NCBI RefSeq assembly: GCF_000380565.1
Contig: NZ_AQYJ01000023.1
Location: 186,001 to 250,000 of the forward strand
DNA: 64,000 bases
Source: Microbulbifer variabilis ATCC 700307
GTDB taxonomy: Bacteria > Pseudomonadota > Gammaproteobacteria > Pseudomonadales > Cellvibrionaceae
Direction: 5' to 3'
Shown: one piece after another, positions 7,551 to 15,024 of the stretch
How the letters are laid out: each line of letters starts with the position of its first letter
Position numbering within the stretch: the first letter of the stretch is position 1
The notes under the pieces: model-generated
Seen by the model: only the letters and a program-made list of their open reading frames with translations
What the model was told of the DNA's origin: nothing
The model's database searches: none
Translations under genes and position numbers: made by a program

Positions 7551-7691
7551 ATAACGCCGCCGGCAGGGGCAGCTTACCTTGTGCGCGTTTTGCGCAAAAA
7601 TGGGAGCGAAGCGACCTGCGCAAAACGCGCACAAGGTAAGCTGTCCCGCGGAGGGCCGCAGGCCCGGAGCAAATTGCCCGGCCTTGTTAAC
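7551..7691. repeat. long attC site with a 27-bp perfect inverted repeat
   Basis: At about 141 bp this is the longest attC here. It begins ATAACGCCGCCGGCAGGGGC and ends GCCCGGCCTTGTTAA. Inside, 7570-7596 and 7617-7643 are perfect reverse complements (27 bp each), starting CAGCTTACCTTGTGCG, around a 20-base loop. Confidence 0.85.
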
Positions 7692-7695
7692 TGTG

Positions 7696-7983
7696 CTAAC
7701 CCTCGTACACTTGAGCCCGGAAGTAAAGGCCGACTCCATTGCAAAAACTATTTGGGACGTCATACGTAAAGAGATTGCCATTATTGAGCTCTAGTGCTCC
7801 CTTAGCTTCGTTTCCAACTACATACAGAGCTATTCCTGCCCCCGAAAATACTACTTCTTCTTGGGTGAACGGGTTAATCCCTACTCGCCGCGGCTTATGC
7901 TCCAAATGTCTGTTCAGACGAATGAACTCGTTCCATTCATCAATCGAAATCTCACCCGATTTTCTCTTTATTATTTTCAACAT
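7696..7983 (-). CDS. hypothetical protein (cassette gene)
   Basis: This 95-residue protein starts with a basic patch (MLKIIKRKSGEISIDEWNEF), followed by IRLNRHLEHKPRRVGINPFT and a predicted beta-rich C terminus (EEVVFSGAGIALYVVG, then LFTYDVPNSFCNG). No membrane segment or signal peptide is seen. I do not recognise the family. It has attC sites immediately on both sides and is intact. Confidence 0.6.
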   Translation of the reverse strand: MLKIIKRKSGEISIDEWNEFIRLNRHLEHKPRRVGINPFTQEEVVFSGAGIALYVVGNEAKGALELNNGNLFTYDVPNSFCNGVGLYFRAQVYEG

Positions 7984-7998
7984 CCTGGAATCTAAACA

Positions 7999-8070
7999 GT
8001 TAACGCCGCCATAACCGGCGCGAGGGACGAGGGTCCGGCGCCGAAGGCGCTTAGTTAATGGCCTTGTTAG
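7999..8070. repeat. attC recombination site
   Basis: It runs from GTTAACGCCGCCATAACCGGCG to AATGGCCTTGTTAG with inner arms CCGGCGC and GGCGCTTAG. The next cassette stop lies in its right core. Confidence 0.8.
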
Positions 8071-8480
8071 TTGCTTTTACTTTCAACATGGCGTTTAAAA
8101 TTATTAAGGATGCTTTGCCAGCCTTGCTTTTGCTGCTCTGCTGCGTTTTCATCCTCAGCCTCGAAAGATTCAACAACTCTTACTCCGTTCGCCGTTTCAG
8201 TAAATTCAACAATTACAACTCGATCATCATTAAGCGTAAAATGTATCCTTTCCCTAGGTGAAACTTTGGTAAAGGAACCTTCGAAATCGAAACCTATAGA
8301 CCCATCTTTTGCTTCCATTCGATAGTTAAATTTTCCACCTACGTTCAGATTTATATCTGCCTTAGGGCAGCACCATTCATCTAGTGCGAAATTCCATTGG
8401 ACAATGTCTTCAGGGTTAACCCAAGCATCCCAAACAACAGGAAGTGGTGCATTTACTTCTGTCTCAATCGTGATCTTCAT
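8067..8480 (-). CDS. SRPBCC (AHSA1-type) domain protein (cassette gene)
   Basis: The 137-residue protein is a single START-like fold. It opens MKITIETEVNAPLPVVWDAW, then WNFALDEWCCP, GGKFNYRMEAKDGS, FEGSFTKVSPRERI and ends GWQSILNNFKRHVES. This is the usual AHSA1/SRPBCC order: 'apvekVWday..p..l..W', 'GG.f.y.m...dG', 'G.y.ei.p.ekI' and the closing 'Gw...l..l..yve' helix. Members bind small hydrophobic ligands, or act with partners, in the cytoplasm; the ligand cannot be read from the sequence. It is an intact cassette gene, with the ATG at 8478-8480 preceded by AGGAAAAAG. Confidence 0.8.
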   Translation of the reverse strand: MKITIETEVNAPLPVVWDAWVNPEDIVQWNFALDEWCCPKADINLNVGGKFNYRMEAKDGSIGFDFEGSFTKVSPRERIHFTLNDDRVVIVEFTETANGVRVVESFEAEDENAAEQQKQGWQSILNNFKRHVESKSN

Positions 8481-8511
8481 TCTTTTTCCTAACTTTAATC
8501 TTTGCGGGCAA

Positions 8512-8604
8512 CTAACGCCGCCAACACGGGCCGAAATGGAGCAGTGAAGCTGCGGAATGTAGGTCCAGCCAGCTTTGCTGGCGTCCGTGCTTGGCTTTGT
8601 TAAG
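8512..8604. repeat. attC recombination site
   Basis: It runs from CTAACGCCGCCAACACGGGCC to CCGTGCTTGGCTTTGTTAAG. Inner arms GCAGTGAAGCTGC and CAGCCAGCTTTGCTGGC make secondary hairpins. Confidence 0.8.
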
Positions 8605-8606
8605 CA

Positions 8607-8855
8607 TTACACTGTAACGTACCCCTCGGACCAATGATCTTTGCCTATCTCATATTCATCAATATAAAACCCACTTTCCTCATCGATCTCAAGAGGATCA
8701 ATTAGCTTTGGGCAACCAGAGAACCCTGGTTGAGAAGCTAACCTTTCAATGGCGCCTAGAGCATCCTCTTTACTTGCGTAGAGACCAATGACTTTTACAC
8801 ATTCATTATCTTCTGCGATGACGTGTAAGTGCTGTAGTAAAAATGCAGATTTCAT
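8607..8855 (-). CDS. DUF7336 domain protein (cassette gene)
   Basis: The start is the ATG giving MKSAFLLQHLHVIAEDNE at 8853-8855; the longer frame to 8942 translates the neighbouring attC and is spurious. The 82-residue product reads VKVIGLYASKEDALGAIERL, then QPGFSGCP and IDEYEIGKDHWSEGYVTV. This is the DUF7336 pattern ('vyvLqH......edvKliGvys....A..Ai..l...pGF.......idey.ld.d.W.eGf'). The function of the domain is unknown. It is one of the most frequent kinds of small cytoplasmic single-domain cassette protein. Confidence 0.75.
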   Translation of the reverse strand: MKSAFLLQHLHVIAEDNECVKVIGLYASKEDALGAIERLASQPGFSGCPKLIDPLEIDEESGFYIDEYEIGKDHWSEGYVTV

Positions 8856-8861
8856 ATTGTG

Positions 8862-8955
8862 CTTAACGCTTGGGTATGCGGCGGACCGCGCGAAGCGTGG
8901 GCCGTCCGGTGGAGGCCACGTAGTGGCTGGAACGAACATCACCCACTTGTTAGGT
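8862..8955. repeat. attC recombination site
   Basis: It runs from CTTAACGCTTGGGTATGCGGC to ATCACCCACTTGTTAGG, with inner arms CCGCGCGAAGCGTGG and GGCCACGTAGTGGC. Confidence 0.8.
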
Positions 8956-9300
8956 GACGATTTTAACTACATCAGCCGTTGACTTATCAAGCTCTTTGGC
9001 AAGAATCAGCGCATTTTTTATTACCCAATAAGGCGAGTCGGGATCGAACGGTGCACTGGGTCTTGTCAAATTCCAGAGCATCTTTGCAACAGCCTCTTCA
9101 AAGAGATATTGGCTAAGTCTGACTCTATCGTTTTGCTTCTCGGCCTTAACTGTCCGGTCTCTAATTGTGGAATGAAGTCCGTGAGCTTTTACCCATCGGT
9201 GCTTTTCATCGCAAAACTTCCAAAGCAGTCTATTCGACTCCCGATCAGGAACACTATCTTCAAAGTAATTTAGAAGTGACTTGATCTCTTCAACGTACAT
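8950..9300 (-). CDS. hypothetical protein (last minus-strand cassette before the csrA insertion)
   Basis: I take the ATG giving MYVEEIKSLLNYFED, which has AGGTG eight bases upstream; a GTG three codons earlier is possible. The roughly 116-residue product is mostly helical and charged. It contains ESNRLLWKFCDEKHRWVKAH, a basic segment RDRTVKAEKQNDR, then YLFEEAVAKMLWNLT and a closing helix. No family is recognised. Just upstream of the start, CACCTAAC looks like the left core of an attC whose other half is not nearby. Confidence 0.6.
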   Translation of the reverse strand: MYVEEIKSLLNYFEDSVPDRESNRLLWKFCDEKHRWVKAHGLHSTIRDRTVKAEKQNDRVRLSQYLFEEAVAKMLWNLTRPSAPFDPDSPYWVIKNALILAKELDKSTADVVKIVT

Positions 9301-9328
9301 ACGAGTCACCTAACAGTGTATTCAAAAG

Positions 9329-9552
9329 CAGCCGCATTATATCACCAGTCAATATATCCCAAGAGGAGAAAATTCTTCTAGCCAGAAAAAACAAATAAAT
9401 CAGCATGTTAGCTGATAATGGTGGAAAATTACGCTAGTGGATATATTGCGGCTGCATTATATCCTGATATTTTGCTGCTTTTTATCACAGACGTAACCCA
9501 TTCAAAATCAATAAGTTAATATGCTTTTTTCTGTGGATATGTGCGGCTGCAC
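9329..9552. repeat. three related GCAGCCGCA/TATATCC elements
   Basis: The sequence GCAGCCGCATTATATC (9329-9344) is inverted at 9439-9455 as GGATATATTGCGGCTGC, and the latter recurs as GGATATGTGCGGCTGC at 9535-9550. The second unit with its continuation (GGATATA...TATATCC, 9439-9464) is itself a near palindrome. The stretch 9310-9730 has no gene; these elements are the only structure I see in it. Confidence 0.5.
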
Positions 9553-9730
9553 TTGATCTTCGAGATTGACAGAGGAAGAAAGCAACAAGGTGCATATAAA
9601 AGCAGCAAGGTGAAGCCGCTAGGGATGAGCTGTTGTTTCTGGATTACAAAGTGAGTTTCGGGGAAGAGAACCAATCTTAACGGTTATTTTTATGTGCAAC
9701 TGAGATTCTCAGTTTGTTAATACACAAAAT

Positions 9731-10018
9731 ATAGGCACAAAAATAATCTTATTGGATTTTATTCAGTTTGTTTTAGTGTCAAAGCTGCGTAAAATCGGTG
9801 GATATTTATCGATATTTGGGTCGTCATTGAACAGCCTTCTGAAGGCCGATGAGCAAAGCGGTCCAAGAAACTCGAGAGAATCAATAATTTCCTAAAAACC
9901 ATTCCCTCAAAGGAGAACGGTAGCGTGACGTAAAAGTAAGTAAAAGGCGCTGACCCAAGGTGCGCTAACACCTGGGGCCAGCTAACCAAATTGATACACT
10001 CACTATCAAAATGGCTAT
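9731..10018 (+). promoter_or_regulatory. conserved leader of the small ORF-csrA module, copy A
   Basis: The same sequence occurs upstream of the second csrA (55923-56203, other strand). The best-conserved block, 9908-9960, starts AAAGGAGAACGGTAGCGTGA and differs by about one base. A short hairpin AGGTG-cgctaa-CACCT follows at about 9957-9972, and in copy B its pairing is kept with a different loop. GGA triplets (possible CsrA contacts) occur in the block. Promoter and mRNA leader functions are inferred. The minus-strand frame over it (9759-10067) is not kept in copy B and is not a gene. Confidence 0.5.
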
Positions 10019-10192
10019 ATGGATCATACGCTAGAAACCCGCTCGTCTTCAATAAAGTGGAGTTCATTCAGTAGTTTGGGGCATGTCCCCTGGCTCTGGA
10101 GGCGTTGCGTCTGCCTTTTCTACCTCTATGCCTACCGTTCTCGTGCCCCACCTGATACTTCCTTAACAGTTACTTTCAAATCCTTCCATTAA
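10019..10192 (+). CDS. small basic aromatic protein upstream of csrA, copy A
   Basis: This ORF of 57 residues begins MDHTLETRSSSIKWSSF and contains WRRCVCLFYLYAYRSRAPP, with a variable tail ending FKSFH. Its partner at 55725-55922 begins MDDTLETRSSSIKWSTF and keeps LFYFYAYRSRAPP. Many differences between the two are in third codon positions (for example TAC/TAT, CGT/CGC), which argues for translation. It is rich in Arg, Trp, Tyr and Phe, with no signal peptide, and could bind RNA, a membrane surface or CsrA itself. It ends 41 bp before csrA, so co-transcription is likely. No family is recognised. Confidence 0.55.
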   Translation: MDHTLETRSSSIKWSSFSSLGHVPWLWRRCVCLFYLYAYRSRAPPDTSLTVTFKSFH

Positions 10193-10233
10193 GGGAGGTC
10201 TACGTATGGTTTGAGTATTCATAGGAAGCAATT

Positions 10234-10422
10234 ATGTTGATCTTAAAGCGCCGGACGGGTGAAAACTTACGGATTGGAGCTAACGTCTCAATTACGGTAT
10301 TGGAAGTTAAGGGTAATCAAGTAAAGATAGGCATACGTGCTCCCAAATCCCTACCCGTTCACCGTGAGGAAATCTATAGACGTTTGCAAAAGGAGAGGGT
10401 GTTGGGGGATGGAGGTGGTTGA
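10234..10422 (+). CDS. csrA: CsrA/RsmA-type translational regulator, copy A
   Basis: The 62-residue product aligns end to end with Csr[16 protein letters not shown], then [20 protein letters not shown] and [17 protein letters not shown]. The RNA-contact residues Leu4 and the Arg of VHREE are present, so it should bind GGA motifs in mRNA leaders as a dimer. The binding site ATAGGAAG lies seven bases before the ATG and itself contains a GGA, a plausible autoregulatory site. It is preceded by a small conserved ORF and runs opposite to the surrounding cassettes. It is a paralogue of 55517-55711, and a housekeeping csrA is not in this window. Confidence 0.9.
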   Translation: MLILKRRTGENLRIGANVSITVLEVKGNQVKIGIRAPKSLPVHREEIYRRLQKERVLGDGGG

Positions 10423-10429
10423 GATTTCG

Positions 10430-10484
10430 GAACGCGCGAAGCAAGGGCGCGCATTGGCGTGTTCAGTCCGCCGGGTTTGTTAAT
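10430..10484. repeat. attC right half
   Basis: The sequence GCGCGAAGCAAGGGCGCGC, then CAGTCCGCCGGGTTTGTTAA, ends in the attC core. There is no left half here; the only unpaired left core is CACCTAAC at 9307-9314, on the other side of the csrA module. Confidence 0.45.
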
Positions 10485-10490
10485 AAGAGC

Positions 10491-10564
10491 GTTAACGCTG
10501 CCAGTAGGGGAGGCAAGACCAAAGCGAAGCGGAGGTTTGATATCCCTCTGGCTGGTCTTGTTAA
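10491..10564. repeat. attC recombination site
   Basis: It runs from GTTAACGCTGCCAGTAGGGG to CTGGCTGGTCTTGTTAAC with inner arms GACC-aaagc-GAAGCGGAGGT. It is separated from the preceding half-site by only a few bases and carries the stop of the next cassette gene. Confidence 0.8.
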
Positions 10565-10964
10565 CTCTCTATGATGCCTTGTTTAAGTAGTGATTTTTTT
10601 ACAACCCCTGTAAAGAAATAGATAACGACTGCATGAATAGCTCCGATAATCGCAACTGAGAACAAAGAACTGAACCGATTGCTTCATGACCAGATTCGGA
10701 AAGTACGGCAGCTCCGAAAATAGCTTGAATAACCACGTTAATAGTGATAAACCCCATCACTACCCTGGTTTTTTCACTTTTATTGAAATAGCGGCGATTC
10801 TTATTAGCAAAAGAAGAACATACCCAAAATATCGAGCCCAATAATATTCCGATATTTACGCCGCTATTACTGCCAACGCCAAAGTAGTTAAGTGTAAATC
10901 CTACGAGGATAACCAGTATTATATAAGTTAAAGCAAACTGGGTTAATACTCCTCGAATGCTTAT
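10561..10964 (-). pseudogene. ABZJ_00895-family membrane protein, frameshifted, ATA start
   Basis: An AAGGAG site precedes an ATA codon at 10962-10964, where ATG would be expected. From there the frame reads SIRGVLTQFALTYIILVILV, LNYFGVGSNSGVNIGILLGS, FWVCSSFANKNRRYF and KSEKTRVVMGFITINV, the layout of ABZJ_00895-family inner-membrane proteins. After AIGSVL the frame runs out. Shifting frame at about 10650-10660 restores FSVAIIGAIHAVVIYFF...KKSLLKQGIIES with its stop in the attC core at 10561-10563, exactly where a cassette gene should end. There are two lesions, a lost start and a frameshift, so it is a dead gene. Confidence 0.65.
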
Positions 10965-10984
10965 TACTTCTCCTTGTGTAGTGT

Positions 10985-11078
10985 AGTTAATGCCAACTAC
11001 TACTGCGTAGTATGCTGGCGGGCTTTTTGGAACAAAAAGCGTGACACTTTACGGAGTTAGATTGATGGTTTTTGTTAG
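10985..11078. repeat. attC-like site (most divergent)
   Basis: It begins GTTAATGCCAACTACTACTGCG and ends GATGGTTTTTGTTAGG, with GCTTTTTGG-aac-AAAAAGC as an inner hairpin. The core TAATGCC departs from TAACGCC. It is the last recognisable site before valS. Confidence 0.6.
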
Positions 11079-11083
11079 GCTCA

Positions 11084-11554
11084 TCACAACTCGAAACAGT
11101 TCGTTTCATTACCTTGTACCCATTGAAAAACTGATTTTGTAGCAGTTTCCCATTTCTTCGAGTCATTGAGTAAATAAACCTTTATATTTGTTGGACAGGC
11201 GTCTGTTTTATAAAGTTCAATTAACTGCAAAAAACCACTGTTAACAGGATTAATATGTTCGACGGTTACTTTTGCATTGGCTTGATCTTTAGAAATAGTA
11301 CCTGCTATTTGGTTCTTTGCTGTCACAGGAATAAATACGCCACCCGCAGGCATGATTAAGCTATCAGCCCCACCGTGACACCGCGCAGTATTTGAGGCTA
11401 TAACCTCATACGCTTCAGCTAAAGGTGCATCTATGCACTTTTCTACAATTTGATAGTGATTGTTTCTCAACTCTTGTTCTGTTTTTGGGATACTCACGCA
11501 CCCCGTACAAACCAGTAATATCCCAAATAATGAAAGTCTCAAGTGCTTCCCCAT
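11084..11554 (-). CDS. lipoprotein of unknown function (cassette gene)
   Basis: The 156-residue protein has a type II signal peptide, MGKHLRLSLFGILLVCTGC, with the lipobox LVCTGC and Cys19 as the lipidated residue. Residue 20 is Val rather than Asp, so sorting to the outer membrane is expected. The mature part contains KCIDAPLAEAYEVIASNTAR, a Cys-His-Gly-Gly segment, and a final WVQGNETNCFEL. The pattern suggests a small mixed alpha/beta domain with a disulphide. No family is recognised. It is the outermost cassette at this end; no attC is seen beyond its start. Confidence 0.7.
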   Translation of the reverse strand: MGKHLRLSLFGILLVCTGCVSIPKTEQELRNNHYQIVEKCIDAPLAEAYEVIASNTARCHGGADSLIMPAGGVFIPVTAKNQIAGTISKDQANAKVTVEHINPVNSGFLQLIELYKTDACPTNIKVYLLNDSKKWETATKSVFQWVQGNETNCFEL

Positions 11555-12040
11555 GTAAACCTAACCTTTATATAGTAATCATTCTGACCATTATTATCAT
11601 GATTACCATCCTGGAATCAATCTAACGAAGAAGTGCGTAAGAACCTTGAGGGATCAATAAAGCACATACAAGCCAGAACTCTTGTCCCAAATTCAAAAAT
11701 AATTACTTTGGTTACTATCCCCAATGAATAGTCTTTCTATAACTCACTGTTAGACCGAGAGCTTCAATCAATCAGGCTCTTTTTAAAAAATAACAGTAAA
11801 ACCGATCAAAAATCATGCTGATTTCTTATCAGGCATTTAGGAGGGTTGAAAAATGGAGCGGTGTCTGAAGCGTTTCACCGTGCTTTAGGTCGTATACCAC
11901 TTCGGTAAAGCTGATTTTGGAGCTGACAAACCCATAAGCGATACAGGTATATTACGCACATACCCGGGTTCTGGAGTTGATAAAAAACCGAAAGGCACTA
12001 GGGCAAGAAGGGTTGCTTGATTTATATCAAAAAAAGAAAA
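11555..12040. other. intergenic region at the array boundary
   Basis: About 490 bp separates the last cassette from valS. No integron integrase, attI-like core or other coding frame of note is seen. TCTAACGAAGAAGTGCG at 11621-11637 resembles a decayed attC core but has no partner. Confidence 0.5.
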
Positions 12041-12061
12041 GGGGGCAGAGCCCCCTTTTTT
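12041..12061. terminator. bidirectional rho-independent terminator downstream of valS
   Basis: The stem GGGGGC-aga-GCCCCC (12041-12055) is flanked by T-rich runs on both strands. It would terminate valS (minus strand) before the cassette array. Confidence 0.85.
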
Positions 12062-12102
12062 AAATCAGATCCGCTCTTTATCGGAGCAGATTACCAGAAC
12101 CA

Positions 12103-14877
12103 TTAAAGGCTGCTGATTTCCTCAAGTTGCTGTTGCAGGCGCTCGTGAGCACCTTTCATTTCCGCGAGCTTGTCCTTTTCCTTGGCAACAACGGCTTCGG
12201 GGGCTTTGTCTACAAACTTGGGATTGTTGAGTTTGCCTTCAACTCGTGCGAGTTCTTTGGAAAGTTTATCAATCTCTTTTTGTAGACGGGCGCTCTCGGC
12301 TTTAACGTCGATCAGGCCGGCCATGGGTACCAGCAATTCCATATCGCCTACCAGGGCCGTGGCGGAGGCGGGGGCCGCTTCACCACTTTCCAGCCAGGTA
12401 ATTTCTTCGAGGCTCGCCAGTTTGATCAGCAGGCTGCGGGCTTGCTCCAGCAGTTCTTTGTCACGGCTGGAACCGCCGCGCAGGATCAGTGGGATTTTCT
12501 TCGCTGGGGAAATATTCATTTCACCGCGAATATTACGCACGCCTTCAATAACCTGCTTCAACCAGGCAACAGCCGCTTCCGCTTCTTCATCAATCTTATT
12601 CTTGTTAGGTTCTGGATAACGCTGCAGCATAATGGTATCGCCTTCAGCACCGGCGAGGGTTTTTACACGCTGCCAGATTTCTTCGGTGATAAACGGCATC
12701 AGCGGGTGGGCCAGACGCAAAATGGTTTCCAGTACGCGGATCAGGGTGCGGCGGGTTCCTTTCTTCACTGCGTCGGAGGCGTTGTCGTCCCACAGTACCG
12801 GTTTGGACAGCTCCAGGTACCAGCTGCAGTACTCGCTCCAGACAAAGTCGTACAGGGCCTGGGAGGCGAGGTCGAAGCGGTAGGTGTCCATGGCTTCGCG
12901 TACGGTGATTTCGGTGCGCTGCAGCTGGGAAATAATCCAGCGGTCGGCGATGGTCAGTTCATAGTCGCTGCTGTTGTCCTGGCCACAGTCCTGTCCTTCG
13001 CAGTTTTGCAGCACGTAGCGGGAGGCGTTCCATATCTTGTTACAGAAGTTGCGGAAGCCTTCGATACGGCCTACATCAAACTTGATGTCGCGGCCGGTGG
13101 ATGCCAGTGAGTAGTAGGTGTAGCGCAGGGCATCGGTACCGTAGGCTTCGAGCCCTTCGGGGAAGTCCTTGCGGGTTTGCTTTTCGATCTTCTCGCGCAG
13201 GTGCGGCACCATCATGCCGGAGGTGCGCTTGGCTACCAGGCTCTCCAGGTCGATACCGTCGATCAGGTCGATAGGATCGATCACGTTGCCCTTGGATTTG
13301 GACATCTTCTGGCCGTGATTGTCGCGCACCAGGCCGTGCACGTACACGGTGTTAAACGGTACTTCCTTCTTGAAGTAGAGGGTCAGCATCATCATGCGTG
13401 CAACCCAGAAGAAAATAATATCGAAGCCGGTGACCAGTACGGAGCTGGGGTGGAAAGCTTTCAGTTCTTCGGTATCTTCTGGCCAGCCCAGGGTACCGAA
13501 GGTCCACAGGCCGGAGGAGAACCAGGTGTCGAGTACGTCGTCGTCCTGGCGCAGGCTGATGTCGGCGCCCAGGTTGTGCTTCTCGCGCACTGCCTCTTCG
13601 CTGCGGCCAACGTAGACATTGCCGTCGTTGTCGTACCAGGCGGGGATGCGGTGGCCCCACCACAGCTGGCGGGAAATACACCAGTCCTGGATATCGCGCA
13701 TCCAGGAGAAGTACATGTTTTCGTAGTTTTTCGGTACGAACTCAACGCGGCCATCTTCAACAGCGGCGATGGCTTCATCGGCCAGGGGCTGGGTTTTTAC
13801 GTACCATTGATCGGTGAGCCAGGGCTCGATCACGGCGCCGGAGCGGTCTCCGTGGGGTACCTTGAGGGTGTGGGGTTCTACTTTTTCCAGCAGGCCGAGA
13901 GCGTCCAGGTCATCGACAATCTGGGTGCGCGCGGCAAAGCGCTCCATGCCTCGGTATTTTTCCGGCACTGCGTCGTTCAGGTGGGCGTCGGCATCGAGGA
14001 TGTTGATCATCTCGAGGTTGTGGCGCTGGCCCATTTCGTAGTCGTTGAAGTCGTGGGCCGGGGTGATTTTCACACAGCCGGTGCCGAATTCACGATCGAC
14101 GTATTCGTCGGCAATAATCGGGATTTCGCGATCCGCCAGGGGCAACTTGATGGTCTTGCCAATCAGGTGCTGGTAGCGCTCGTCTTCCGGGTGTACGGCT
14201 ACGGCGGTATCGCCGAGCATGGTTTCCGGGCGGGTAGTGGCGACCACCAAGTGGCCAGAGCCGTCGGAGAGCGGGTAGCGGAAGTGCCATAGGTGACCCT
14301 GCTTCTCTTCGTTTAATACTTCCAGATCGGAGATCGCAGTGTGGAATTTCGGGTCCCAGTTCACCAGGCGCTTGCCGCGATAAATCAGGCCGTCTTCATA
14401 CAGTTTGATAAAGACTTCCTGCACCGCTTTGTAGAAGCCGTCGTCCATAGTGAAGCGTTCGCGGGACCAGTCGGGGCTGGCGCCCAGGCGGCGCAGCTGG
14501 CGGGTAATGGTGCCGCCGGACTCTTCCTTCCACTCCCAGACCTTCTCAATAAACTTGTCGCGGCCCAGGTCGTGGCGGGATACGCCTTCGGCGCCCAGCA
14601 GGCGCTCTACCACCATCTGGGTGGCGATACCGGCATGGTCGGTGCCCACTTGCCACAGGGTGTTGTCCCCTTGCATGCGATGGTAGCGAATCAGGGCGTC
14701 CATGATGGACTCCTGGAAACCGTGGCCCATATGCAGGCTGCCGGTGACGTTCGGCGGCGGGATCATGATGCTGTAGGGCTTGGCCTCAGTATCCCCGGAA
14801 GGCTTGAAGTAGCCGTTCTCCTCCCAGGTTTTGTACCACTGCTGTTCGATGGCGTTGGGCTGGTATGTTTTGTCCAT
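12103..14877 (-). CDS. valS: valyl-tRNA synthetase
   Basis: The 924-residue class Ia synthetase charges tRNA-Val in the cytoplasm. The HIGH-type motif appears as HMGHG at residues 49-53 after PPPNVTGSL, and KMSKS at about residues 523-527 ([15 protein letters not shown]). Between them lies the editing (CP1) domain with [19 protein letters not shown]. The C terminus (about residues 855-924) is the ValS coiled-coil arm, rich in Lys, Glu and Leu. Length is normal for gammaproteobacteria. It is the last gene of a minus-strand run with holC and pepA and is closed by a strong terminator. GC content is much higher than in the neighbouring cassette array. Confidence 0.98.
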   Translation of the reverse strand: MDKTYQPNAIEQQWYKTWEENGYFKPSGDTEAKPYSIMIPPPNVTGSLHMGHGFQESIMDALIRYHRMQGDNTLWQVGTDHAGIATQMVVERLLGAEGVSRHDLGRDKFIEKVWEWKEESGGTITRQLRRLGASPDWSRERFTMDDGFYKAVQEVFIKLYEDGLIYRGKRLVNWDPKFHTAISDLEVLNEEKQGHLWHFRYPLSDGSGHLVVATTRPETMLGDTAVAVHPEDERYQHLIGKTIKLPLADREIPIIADEYVDREFGTGCVKITPAHDFNDYEMGQRHNLEMINILDADAHLNDAVPEKYRGMERFAARTQIVDDLDALGLLEKVEPHTLKVPHGDRSGAVIEPWLTDQWYVKTQPLADEAIAAVEDGRVEFVPKNYENMYFSWMRDIQDWCISRQLWWGHRIPAWYDNDGNVYVGRSEEAVREKHNLGADISLRQDDDVLDTWFSSGLWTFGTLGWPEDTEELKAFHPSSVLVTGFDIIFFWVARMMMLTLYFKKEVPFNTVYVHGLVRDNHGQKMSKSKGNVIDPIDLIDGIDLESLVAKRTSGMMVPHLREKIEKQTRKDFPEGLEAYGTDALRYTYYSLASTGRDIKFDVGRIEGFRNFCNKIWNASRYVLQNCEGQDCGQDNSSDYELTIADRWIISQLQRTEITVREAMDTYRFDLASQALYDFVWSEYCSWYLELSKPVLWDDNASDAVKKGTRRTLIRVLETILRLAHPLMPFITEEIWQRVKTLAGAEGDTIMLQRYPEPNKNKIDEEAEAAVAWLKQVIEGVRNIRGEMNISPAKKIPLILRGGSSRDKELLEQARSLLIKLASLEEITWLESGEAAPASATALVGDMELLVPMAGLIDVKAESARLQKEIDKLSKELARVEGKLNNPKFVDKAPEAVVAKEKDKLAEMKGAHERLQQQLEEISSL

Positions 14878-15024
14878 GCGGGCGGGAAACCTTGTGTTTA
14901 ACTGACTGCGTGCACAGCGTTTTGGCTCAGGATAGTCTGGTGCTTGCTCGGGCTGCGCGGAAAAGGCGGCAATTATACCGCCGGGGTCTGGTGGGCAAAA
15001 GGCAGGTTTTGCCTGTATTGGTAA

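Noticed and set aside
9759..10067. 102-residue minus-strand frame over the csrA leader
   Set aside because: The second copy of the leader shifts frame in the same place, so it is not kept as protein. The conservation belongs to the csrA strand.
13177..14292. 371-residue open frame on the plus strand, antisense to valS
   Set aside because: It is a shadow of the GC-rich valS gene: low-complexity Val/Gly/His text, no family, no binding site.
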